From assembly GCA_902557735.1 (NCBI GenBank), contig CACEBC010000002.1:1-64000 (forward strand): a stretch of 64,000 bases of DNA, given 5' to 3'. This DNA is from Porticoccaceae bacterium (lineage in GTDB: Bacteria > Pseudomonadota > Gammaproteobacteria > Pseudomonadales > Porticoccaceae). Made by a program: the position numbers and the translations under genes. Below are positions 48,230 through 55,412 of the stretch, piece after piece. The notes beneath the pieces are model-generated. The model was not told the DNA's origin, searched no databases, and saw nothing but the letters and a program-made list of their open reading frames with translations. The first letter of the stretch is position 1; each line of letters begins with the position of its first letter.

Positions 48230-49474
48230 CTAACGGATTCCATAGGCATAATAAGCCCAATCCATCATCAGTTTTCTATGTTGCGCCAGAACATCACCCC
48301 GCTGATACAACGCCCGCGTCTTATCCCTCAAATTATAAGCCAAAGCTTGCTCAGCAATGTCCCCACTAAAGTTAGTTTTTTCCGCAGTGAAGTCGCGAAA
48401 CGTTGATCGAAATCCATGCACCGTAATTTGCCCTGCCCGACCCATTCGTTTAATTACCGATAACATCCCAGCCTGAGAAAGATGTTTTTTTGACGACAGG
48501 TTTGGAAACACATATTGACTGACTTTTTGCCGTTTAACAAAACTCAGAATACCAAGCGACCGGGGAGTCAATGGGATCTCATGACTCACTTTTCCTTTCA
48601 TTCGATTGGCAGGAATCGTCCACGTCTCCGTCTCGAAATCAATTTCATCCCATTTGGCTTTCAGCACCTCTTCAGTTCTATTCGCATTAAGAATCAAAAA
48701 TTCTAATGCTCTTGCACCCATACCATCTATTTCCCTCAATTCACGCATAAACTCAGGAAGATCGCTGTAGGGTAGCGCTTTGTGATGCCTTTTCTCTTTA
48801 GGCTTTCTTTTATTTTTAGTTTTTTCGACGTTTGGCAGACTGAACTCTATACAACCTCGCCATACTGCAGGATTACCATTGGTTCGCAATCCGTCACTGA
48901 TAGCGCTGCGCAGAACTGCCTCTACACGACGCCTGACACGATCAGCAGTCTCAGTTTTGTCAAACCAAATCGGCTTTAAGATTTCAAGAATCTCATCTTT
49001 GGTGATTTCTGAAACAGGACGATGACCTATTACAGGAAAAGCATACTGTTTAAGGCTACTGAGCCATTGTTTCTTTGTTTTATGATTTGTCCATTCATGC
49101 TGGAGATTATCAATGGTGGTATGCGCGCAACTTTCAAATGTGGCAGCTTCCAAACTCTTGGATCGCTGAGCAGCTTTCACTGATCTCTGTTCAAGGATTT
49201 TTTCCTGTTGTTCCATCTCTAAAGGATCAATCCCTCTCTTAACCATTGCTTTCAACTCAAGCACTTTAGCTCTGGCCTTGTTTAAATTATTTTTCTCAGC
49301 ATCATATGCACGCAAGGACTTCTTTCTTGGCCGTTTGTCAATCTGATATCTAAAGACAAAGCGGTTCGAGTTACCTTTCTTGCTCAAGTATAAACTATCC
49401 CCCAAAGAATGGAGTTTATCAGCACCAAACCTGATAATTTCTTCCAATTCTTTTACTGTGACCTTCTTCGCCAT
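48230..49474 (-). CDS. P4-type tyrosine integrase
   Basis: The 414-residue protein has the bipartite prophage-integrase layout: an N-terminal DUF4102-like arm-binding domain (about residues 15-95, with LGDSLYL and DPLEMEQQEK), a core-binding domain, and the catalytic domain. Catalytic residues are R266 (NANRTEEVL), K293/K295 with H298 (MKGKVSHEIPL), H353 and R356 (HGFRSTFRDF) and Y390 (ALYQRGD). At the second His/Trp position the protein has Tyr (ALAY380) where relatives usually have ALAH. Such integrases drive genomic islands into tRNA genes; the nearest is tRNA-Ser at 45385. The integrase is intact but no excision factor or phage gene is seen nearby. Confidence 0.92.
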   Translation of the reverse strand: MAKKVTVKELEEIIRFGADKLHSLGDSLYLSKKGNSNRFVFRYQIDKRPRKKSLRAYDAEKNNLNKARAKVLELKAMVKRGIDPLEMEQQEKILEQRSVKAAQRSKSLEAATFESCAHTTIDNLQHEWTNHKTKKQWLSSLKQYAFPVIGHRPVSEITKDEILEILKPIWFDKTETADRVRRRVEAVLRSAISDGLRTNGNPAVWRGCIEFSLPNVEKTKNKRKPKEKRHHKALPYSDLPEFMRELREIDGMGARALEFLILNANRTEEVLKAKWDEIDFETETWTIPANRMKGKVSHEIPLTPRSLGILSFVKRQKVSQYVFPNLSSKKHLSQAGMLSVIKRMGRAGQITVHGFRSTFRDFTAEKTNFSGDIAEQALAYNLRDKTRALYQRGDVLAQHRKLMMDWAYYAYGIR

Positions 49475-49938
49475 CTTGACACTCCTTTCAAAGGCTATCG
49501 TTGGCTTTTAAGGCGTTCTCTTTCTCAAGACTAAAACGCATCTTAGCCCCCACCTCACAACGTGAGAGCAATTCTGCAGGACCAACCCTAGAGTAAATCT
49601 GCTGTCCGCTCGCCAGACTATAATATAAGACGACAAATTACAAAATACTAAAAGTTCTTTGAATATTGTGAAATAGTAAGGGCTTGGTGAATTTTTAAGA
49701 CCATAAAGGATCACACAAAGATGGTCTTTTTGAATGCAAAATATTATCCCACTTATCATGATCAGTTCGGATTTACGTCATAACCTCTACTGACAAGCAA
49801 TAAAGAGAATCCTAATCAGATGTTGATTTATGGAACGACTTTTAATCAGTTTTTACGGTTTTCAAAAACTTAGTATGTGGATTGTCTTATCGGGTGTACC
49901 ATAGTCGGGCCATCTGAGATTTTAACAGGAGAATAATT
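49475..49938. other. Region upstream of the integrase, with a terminator-like hairpin
   Basis: There is no supported protein gene in these 464 bp. A perfect TATAAT (49619-49624) has no matching -35. A hairpin with T-run follows at 49697-49731 on the plus strand (see the separate ncRNA entry). A 5-bp inverted repeat CTCAC/GTGAG lies around 49555-49567 just upstream of the integrase. An 83-codon minus-strand frame was rejected. Confidence 0.4.
49631..49732 (+). ncRNA. Candidate small RNA
   Basis: A possible transcript of about 100 nt runs from just after TATAAT (49619-49624) to a rho-independent terminator: AAGACCAT (49697-49704) pairs with ATGGTCTT (49721-49728), followed by TTTTTG. No plus-strand gene lies upstream that this terminator could serve, which is why a small RNA is proposed. 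The -35 region is poor and no known family is recognised. Confidence 0.25.
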
Positions 49939-50274
49939 ATGAAGATCCCAGTGATATTCATGTTTGTTTTGGTATTTCCGACCAGTCAAGTTAATGCGTT
50001 TGATAACCCAAGCGGTGATCGCGGTGATTACGAGGACTTGAGAGACCCTCGCGGTGATTACGAGGACTTGAGAGACCCTCGCGGTGATTACGAGGACTTG
50101 AGAGGTCCCCACGATGACTACCAGAATAATGCATCTGATGACCGTCCATGGAGAGAAATTCTAAAAAACTGCAGGGAAATGAAGAAAGCAGGCACGCTAT
50201 CTGCTAAGATGAAAAGAGAATGCAAGGCCGCACGCGAGCTCAGAAAAACAAACAAAGAGTTGCGGGAGGACTAG
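49939..50274 (+). CDS. Secreted small protein with RGDYEDLRDP repeats
   Basis: The 111-residue protein has an N-terminal signal peptide of about 20 residues (core VIFMFVLVF, likely cut after VNA). Then come three 10-residue repeats RGDYEDLRDP (the last one ends RGP) and a worn fourth start (HDDYQN), giving an acidic, extended segment with repeated RGD tripeptides. The C-terminal half is charged and Lys/Arg/Glu-rich with two cysteines (NCREMKK and RECKAAR), which could form a disulfide. AGGAG stands ahead of the ATG. It should be periplasmic or extracellular. I recognise no family; the C-terminal part vaguely recalls small exported, charged, helical proteins. Confidence 0.75.
   Translation: MKIPVIFMFVLVFPTSQVNAFDNPSGDRGDYEDLRDPRGDYEDLRDPRGDYEDLRGPHDDYQNNASDDRPWREILKNCREMKKAGTLSAKMKRECKAARELRKTNKELRED
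50021..50110 (+). repeat. Three tandem 30-bp coding repeats
   Basis: Units at 50021-50050 and 50051-50080 are identical, and 50081-50110 differs only in its last few bases; a degenerate fourth unit starts at 50111. Each encodes one RGDYEDLRDP-type repeat. Identity at synonymous sites shows recent expansion. Confidence 0.95.
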
Positions 50275-50339
50275 ATAAAGTGTATTGCCGACCTCACTAA
50301 AATTGCAGCAAGAGAATACTTTTAAGCTATCATGTTGAT

Positions 50340-50363
50340 GAGGGAGTCTTTAAAAGCTCCCTC
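50340..50363 (+). terminator. Hairpin after the repeat-protein gene
   Basis: GAGGGAG (50340-50346) pairs with CTCCCTC (50357-50363); the loop can form a short inner CTT/AAG stem. It is 66 bp after the stop. No T-run follows, so it is a weak terminator candidate. Confidence 0.4.
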
Positions 50364-50463
50364 TCGCTTCACATCCCGCCATTACTTTACCAAAAGCGGC
50401 TTTTAAATCATCAGGGGAGTTTCTGCAGCTTGGCTAAATGTTTAGCCTTCTATAACCAAGTGC

Positions 50464-50751
50464 TCATATTCCCTCAACCAAGACCAGTTCTGTCGAACAA
50501 GCCATTTCTCTGACTATCTTTGCGGCAGAGTATTCTTCAGATTCATAGAACCTTTTTGCATGTTCGATACTTTCAAACTCTAACGCAATAACCAAACCAG
50601 CGTTTTCTCCTTCCCTAAGATCTGGATGAGGGTTCCTTATTAACGCCTTGCCTTCATATTTTGTAATGATGGGTAAGGACATCTCTCTAAACTCTTCGAA
50701 GCCCTCTTTGTCGTGAATATTTATATGCGCAATAAGATAACCTTTTGCCAT
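50464..50751 (-). CDS. DUF1330-family protein
   Basis: This 95-residue protein is a ferredoxin-like-fold DUF1330 domain of the dimeric alpha-beta barrel type. Recognisable are the opening KGYLIAHINIHDKEGFEEF, a central ALIRNPHPD followed by GLVIALEFESIEHAKRFYES and the EYSAAKIVRE ending. The ATG at 50751 has AGGA at an 8-base spacing; the frame is open to 50778 but the extension lacks a ribosome site. Function of the family is not known. It is a lone gene within the accessory region. Confidence 0.85.
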   Translation of the reverse strand: MAKGYLIAHINIHDKEGFEEFREMSLPIITKYEGKALIRNPHPDLREGENAGLVIALEFESIEHAKRFYESEEYSAAKIVREMACSTELVLVEGI

Positions 50752-51020
50752 TTCATTTCCTCTTGAGATCTGAGTCACGTATTAGAGTGACTAATTAGTA
50801 GCTAAGTCGACAGTATTGATAGCTTTCGACCGTGACTCAAGTAAAAAGCTAACTCTAACATATTAACTTCTTAATGATATTTCATCAAAAGTAAAGAGTT
50901 GTAATTCAAGATATTTCGTCATGCTCCAAATCCCATCCAAATATTTACAAAACCTATCAACAGATAAGCGATGACGGATTCAATCTGAAAGATCTGCATC
51001 GGCTTAAATACCTCAAAAGT

Positions 51021-51437
51021 TTATTGGGGAAACATCTGCATAAATTTGGTCATATTAAACTGACTGCCATAGAGCATAGAACTGTTTAGAGCCACATCTG
51101 CTGCGATAGCTACAGCGGTCTTAATCTCTTCATCGGTTGCTCCTGCAGCTTTCGCTAGTGCTGTATGAGCAGGAATACAATATTCGCATCTCATTGCAAC
51201 AGAGGCGGAGAGAGCTGCAAGTTGGGCATGCTTTAAAGGTATGGCTCCATTAAAAACATGCTTCTCAACTTCTGCATAATAAGCTTCTGCTGCTTTTTGA
51301 ATCCCCGACGGATGAAGTTGAATCAGTGGATTAGCTGCTGTAGCGCTTTCCAATTCAAGCATGTCTTGCTCTTCTGCCGTAACTTCGACGTAAATTGACG
51401 TTAAAATTACAACTGCTACTAAAATACGTAATTGCAT
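51021..51437 (-). CDS. Exported AhpD-like/carboxymuconolactone-decarboxylase-family protein
   Basis: The 138-residue protein starts with a probable signal peptide (about residues 1-21, core ILVAVVILTSIYV), unusual in a family that is mostly cytoplasmic. The AhpD-like core has the redox motif C84-E-Y-C87 followed by the proton-relay H91 (CEYCIPAHT) and ATDEEIKTAVAIAADVALNS. Such proteins act as thiol peroxidases or disulfide reductases. Periplasmic location is inferred. It is alone, with no peroxiredoxin partner next to it. Confidence 0.85.
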   Translation of the reverse strand: MQLRILVAVVILTSIYVEVTAEEQDMLELESATAANPLIQLHPSGIQKAAEAYYAEVEKHVFNGAIPLKHAQLAALSASVAMRCEYCIPAHTALAKAAGATDEEIKTAVAIAADVALNSSMLYGSQFNMTKFMQMFPQ

Positions 51438-51622
51438 GATGTTTCCTTAATGATTAATTAGTTGAGAGGCTGAGTGCCTATGGCTCGCCTACAAAAAACC
51501 TCAAATCTCTCAATGGATTTGGGATATGTAGATTAACCGAATTGGGGATTTACCGAAAGAACCAAAGTATAGCGAAAATTGGAATTAATTTACTATTGCT
51601 AATTGTTTCTAATTGACTGGCA

Positions 51623-51859
51623 CTATTTCCCAACCACTTGCAATGCGCGCCATGCTCGCGGCATAACGCAGTCAATAAACTTGCCAAAGGACCCACGCAA
51701 TACATAAGTTCTGCCAGCTATTAGCCAATCGGTAGCTTCACACAAAGCCTCATCAGAATCCGAAACAAACGCGTTCCTAAAATCTGCTATCTCTGCTGAC
51801 GGAGTTCCTTGCCCCGAAAACCATCGATACATGCCGCCTTTAATACTGACGCTATCCAT
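51623..51859 (-). CDS. Hypothetical protein
   Basis: This 78-residue open frame begins MDSVSIKGGMYRWFSG and has a mixed composition with several Trp and Arg residues and two Cys. No signal peptide, membrane segment or known motif is visible. It has a possible start at 51859 and could be an old fragment of a longer gene. Its reality is uncertain. Confidence 0.35.
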   Translation of the reverse strand: MDSVSIKGGMYRWFSGQGTPSAEIADFRNAFVSDSDEALCEATDWLIAGRTYVLRGSFGKFIDCVMPRAWRALQVVGK

Positions 51860-51904
51860 AGATCCGGCGCCACCGAAGAGTTGAAATTGAATTAGCCTCT
51901 TCTG

Positions 51905-52147
51905 TCAATTTTCCAGATTATTCAAACCAGATCTCACGGCCCTTCCCAAGAGATTAAAGATCGCTAGTGACACCCAACCAAAAGTAATCCATCGCATAGC
52001 CTTACTTGTTACCCTCATCCGGGCGAAAATCCAAGCTATATTACCAGTATTGAGGTTTGCCGCGATGAATTCATGAGCGCCGACGATCAGGCTATAAAAT
52101 CTTTCATATCTTTTTTTATTAAGATTAAAAGAGATAATTTTGAGCAT
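51905..52147 (-). CDS. Hypothetical small membrane protein
   Basis: This 80-residue open frame starts MLKIISFNLNKKRYERF and carries one likely membrane segment near the C-terminus (MRWITFGWVSLAIFNLLG). I recognise no family. It lies 45 bp from the neighbouring hypothetical gene on the same strand and the two might be expressed together. The chance of being a real gene is moderate. Confidence 0.35.
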   Translation of the reverse strand: MLKIISFNLNKKRYERFYSLIVGAHEFIAANLNTGNIAWIFARMRVTSKAMRWITFGWVSLAIFNLLGRAVRSGLNNLEN

Positions 52148-52383
52148 CAGAATCAGGCAAGTGATCTTCAGCGATACTTATCATTGGTAATTTCACAAGT
52201 ACTCATCGGAGAGCGCATTTTTATGAGCTCTGTCGTGTCATAAAACCCTATTTTTACTCAGAAGCTAAATAGAAAATTCAATCATTTATATGAATTGCAA
52301 GCTAGTATTCGCATGTGAGTATTAAATTTAATTTTTTTGATGAAAAGGCAGCAATAGTTACCGATGTCGCAAGCTTATAATGA

Positions 52384-52800
52384 CTACCAGTCGTTTGAGA
52401 ATATCGTCCGAGATTCATTATTATTTTGTCGATATAACCAAAAACTGAGGGGCACAAGCATTGCTATAGCCACCCAGTAGGAAAAAATATTAGAGAAAGA
52501 AATTAGCTGGTAAAGAACGCCAAATAAAATCAAGAAGTTGTTGAACACCAGTAAAGGCGCAACAGACGAAAGTGGCCGGCGACGCCTCAAATAATTTAGG
52601 CCGAAAAACGCCAACATCATAAAAGCCGATGAGCGGATGACGTGTAAATAATAGCTCTCTGGCTCAGGATTAAAAGTTTCAAAGGCCATAGCTGCCAAAG
52701 TAATGTTATATCCAAAAAGCGGCAGAATGGCTGATACAGTAAGATAAAAACAAAGCAAACTCATGAAAATTTTTTGCACTGTTTCTAGTTCGGGTCTCAT
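52384..52800 (-). CDS. Hypothetical four-span membrane protein
   Basis: The 138-residue protein has four likely membrane segments: about residues 10-30, 58-75, 82-103 and 105-122, with a positively charged loop (YLRRRRP) between the second and third. Its composition and regular spacing of segments indicate a genuine integral inner-membrane protein. No family is recognised. It is flanked by gaps of several hundred base pairs. Confidence 0.6.
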   Translation of the reverse strand: MRPELETVQKIFMSLLCFYLTVSAILPLFGYNITLAAMAFETFNPEPESYYLHVIRSSAFMMLAFFGLNYLRRRRPLSSVAPLLVFNNFLILFGVLYQLISFSNIFSYWVAIAMLVPLSFWLYRQNNNESRTIFSNDW

Positions 52801-53155
52801 GGAATTATCTTTAATCTCCTGGTAGCACGAAATAGTAGAAATAGATATATTAAAACGATTTATATAAATAAACCGTGCAACTATAAAACAGGTTATTGTA
52901 AGTTTCTATTATTTATGTGATAAAAACACCACAAGTATATGAAGTTAATGATTATTCTAGGGGTAATCTCACTAGTTTGGTGCATAATTGCAATATGAAA
53001 TGACGCCTGCTGAGAAGACTGACACCAAATTCAATTCATCCACGCTAGAGTGTGTAGACATTTAAAGTTGCCATCAAACAAGTTCCTTGGAGGTCATTTT
53101 CGATATTATATCAGTCGCTTCAAATACGCGGTTTTATTGAGAAAACCTGCAATAT
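52801..53155. other. AT-rich gap
   Basis: These 355 bp are AT-rich. The only item seen is a 20-codon plus-strand frame at 52939-52998 that would make a 19-residue hydrophobic peptide (MKLMIILGVISLVWCIIAI), without a ribosome site. It is noted as a weak small-membrane-peptide candidate. Confidence 0.3.
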
Positions 53156-53626
53156 TTAACCATCTTTGAGATGGGCCATTTTATAAACTAATCTGATATT
53201 TGGAACAAAACTAAGTTCTATCTCAACGTGGCTATATAGCATATTATCAAACTGCAATTTTTCTTGAATATTTCCTGCCGTACGCAAAACTTTTAATAAA
53301 CTATATCCAAAACGGTTATCCTCAAGATTTTCATCAGCAGCACCCTCATCCGAGTCTAAATCTGCTGAATAAACAAAATGCGGGATAAGCTTCGGAGGCA
53401 GACCTAACTCTACTTCCAATTCATGAAGTGTATAACCGGCTTTCGAAAGGTAGGGTAAGGCGGCATTAAATTCGTCTATGAGCGATAAGATTTTGTCCGA
53501 TGCAACTTCTTGCCCAAGATGAAAAGTTTTATTCAAGCCATCGGTGATCTCTTTCGAGATGTGATTTTCACCGATCTTACTCTCAAGAATTTTATTTTTC
53601 GCATCATCCAAAAGGTTTTTTAACAT
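53156..53626 (-). CDS. Hypothetical cytoplasmic protein
   Basis: The 156-residue protein is acidic, probably soluble and largely helical in the first half (NLLDDAKNKILESKI). It includes a GYTLHELEVELGLPP motif and an acidic stretch DLDSDEGAADENLED in the middle, then a hydrophobic beta-rich end. The ATG at 53626 with GGAG about 9 bp upstream is preferred over an ATG at 53641 that has no ribosome site. It has the look of a conserved gene, but I do not recognise the family. Confidence 0.6.
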   Translation of the reverse strand: MLKNLLDDAKNKILESKIGENHISKEITDGLNKTFHLGQEVASDKILSLIDEFNAALPYLSKAGYTLHELEVELGLPPKLIPHFVYSADLDSDEGAADENLEDNRFGYSLLKVLRTAGNIQEKLQFDNMLYSHVEIELSFVPNIRLVYKMAHLKDG

Positions 53627-53927
53627 ATAAGTCTGCTCCATTAACTGTTATTTGCTGATATTTCTCTCGTCTGCTGAGCTGCTTAATCGAACCTCACGCT
53701 GAACAATCATCAAAGCTATCGATACTAAATAATTTTGAAACCAAGGTCGGCAAATATAGAATATTTCAAAGCGAATGTTGACTAAAATTTAGATTAGCGC
53801 ATACTATTTTTAGCTTAGAGAGTATAGTGGGAATCATTTCGTTAGGTGCGCACCTTTTGTTAGAAATTAAACGCTCTTCACATTTAGCCTAATATGATTA
53901 ATACGTCGGCACCTCTGGAGTAGAAAC

Positions 53928-54323
53928 ATGTCGCTAGTCACTTGTCCAAGCTGTTCAGCGCAAATTTGGGACACGGCAATTAGCTGCCCACAATGCTCTT
54001 TCAAATTTCAGAGCGCCTCAAGATCATTTTACGGCGATACCATCAGAGTATTCTTCTTTTTGTTCAACATTTTTATGGTAAGTGCCTTGGTGATCGGATT
54101 GCTAGAACCAGACATTCGAGGTGAACATCTAATATATCCATTAATAACATGGGTCAGTGGCGGCACCATTCTGGGTTTATTACATTTCATGAATCCCGCA
54201 ATAAATTACGCAAACCCCAGTCAGCAGCGCATCTACATGATTAAGCAACGGAAAATAGTAACGGGATTTGTTGGTATATTAATCGTCATTATTTACTTCG
54301 GCTTCTTGATAGGTAATATTTAG
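53928..54323 (+). CDS. Zinc-ribbon membrane protein
   Basis: The 131-residue protein begins with a zinc ribbon made of two Cys-x-x-Cys knuckles (TCPSCSAQIW and SCPQCSFKF) in its first 26 residues. After that come three likely membrane segments (about 40-60, 68-85 and 109-127). The N-terminal zinc finger plus small membrane domain is common among uncharacterised bacterial proteins. Its role is unknown; the ribbon could bind a partner or nucleic acid. Confidence 0.7.
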   Translation: MSLVTCPSCSAQIWDTAISCPQCSFKFQSASRSFYGDTIRVFFFLFNIFMVSALVIGLLEPDIRGEHLIYPLITWVSGGTILGLLHFMNPAINYANPSQQRIYMIKQRKIVTGFVGILIVIIYFGFLIGNI

Positions 54324-54624
54324 TGGAGAACATGACTTATTTGCGTTAGCAGATATATGGCGAGCGTGTTTGCACAATCTTGGTCAACTGAAGCTAAACA
54401 ATGATTCGTGATAATCGCATTCAAGCCCCCAGATCGCTTCAGAGATAATGTGCTTTATGAAAATCGATCACATTTTTAGTTACGAATCGGCCCCGACCTC
54501 ATTTAGGGTCTGATGCCCAGAAGAGTCATACAATTGGTGTAGAATTTTCACTGCTTTTAGTATCAAAAGCTGATCATAGTCTCGATTATTGTTGACTTTC
54601 TAATATCATTAGCATGAAAAGTTT
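54324..54624. other. Intergenic gap
   Basis: I see no gene in these 301 bp; they must contain the promoter of the RNase HI-like gene, but no convincing pair of -35/-10 boxes was found. Confidence 0.4.
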
Positions 54625-55104
54625 ATGGCAGAACTGAACGGCGAGCCGATATTTCTCACTACGAGCGGATTTTTACAAAATCAGCTGTCTACTGGTTATC
54701 TGAAGAGACTGGGAGCTTGGAGCTATTTGGTAAACCATCCCACTGGACAAAATCATTCATCTGGAAGTTCAATCAACACATCGAACGATAAAATGGCCCT
54801 GACAGCGATCGTAAGGGGTCTGCAGAAAATTCAATTTCAATCGCATGTTGAGATCACTGTCTCTAATGAGATGGTAATGAATGGAGTGACACTCTGGCTT
54901 TATGCTTGGAAGAAAAATAATTGGAAGACATACACCGGAAGCCCAATCGAGAATAGAGAACTATGGCAAGAGCTTGAAAAACTGCTTGATTTTCACACAA
55001 AAGTGACCTGGAAACTTGCAGATGTAACGAAATTAAGACCAGAAACTCACTTCGTGAAAAAATTATGTGAGTTAGAAATTGCATCAGTGATATCGGGCTT
55101 ATAG
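54625..55104 (+). CDS. RNase HI-like protein without catalytic residues
   Basis: The 159-residue protein aligns with RNase HI (E. coli 155 residues) over nearly its whole length. Matching blocks are the first beta strands, NDKMALTAIVRGLQKI (RNase HI NRMELMAAIVALE), the block GVTLWLYAWKKNNWKT (ITQWIHNWKKRGWKT) and NRELWQELEKLL (NVDLWQRLDAAL). All four metal-binding carboxylates are replaced: D10 by T13, E48 by A58, D70 by S80 and D134 by K145; H124 becomes T135. The substrate-binding basic handle (WKKNNW) is retained. The frame is intact, so it is likely a binding-only pseudoenzyme rather than a broken gene. Genome context gives no partner. Confidence 0.8.
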   Translation: MAELNGEPIFLTTSGFLQNQLSTGYLKRLGAWSYLVNHPTGQNHSSGSSINTSNDKMALTAIVRGLQKIQFQSHVEITVSNEMVMNGVTLWLYAWKKNNWKTYTGSPIENRELWQELEKLLDFHTKVTWKLADVTKLRPETHFVKKLCELEIASVISGL

Positions 55105-55412
55105 TAAAATCCTAGCCTTAAATTAGGCAAGTTACACGACTTTGATGATCCAACGAATAAGACCAATTAAATTTCATGAAATTACACAAATTCAAATAGT
55201 ATTATTTTAAATACCGTGGTTGTTGTATTTATTTATATTAACGAAAATCAATTCTTTGCACTCTCACAAGACATAAAATGCCGATACGTTTCAGTTCTTT
55301 ATTATATGCATTCGGAGTATTGACATTGCATGGGAGTTACAATTGGAATACCTATATAGGCGCAGGCTAGTAGTTGCATCTTTGAGAGGAACGAGCGCGA
55401 CCAACAAGATTA
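55105..55412. promoter_or_regulatory. Gap before xylB with a possible promoter
   Basis: No gene is seen in 308 bp. A perfect -35 TTGACA (55320-55325) is followed after 18 bp by TGGAAT (55344-55349), about 65 bp before the kinase start. Confidence 0.35.

Noticed and set aside
49508-49759. 83-codon minus-strand frame upstream of the integrase
   Set aside because: No ribosome site or recognisable motif; it overlaps the terminator-like hairpin.
50021-50110. CRISPR-like repeat array
   Set aside because: The units are directly adjacent without spacers, are 30 bp long and in frame within a signal-peptide protein.
49870-50112. Antisense frame through the 30-bp repeats
   Set aside because: It mirrors the repeat units and has no start context; the plus-strand protein has a signal peptide and ribosome site.
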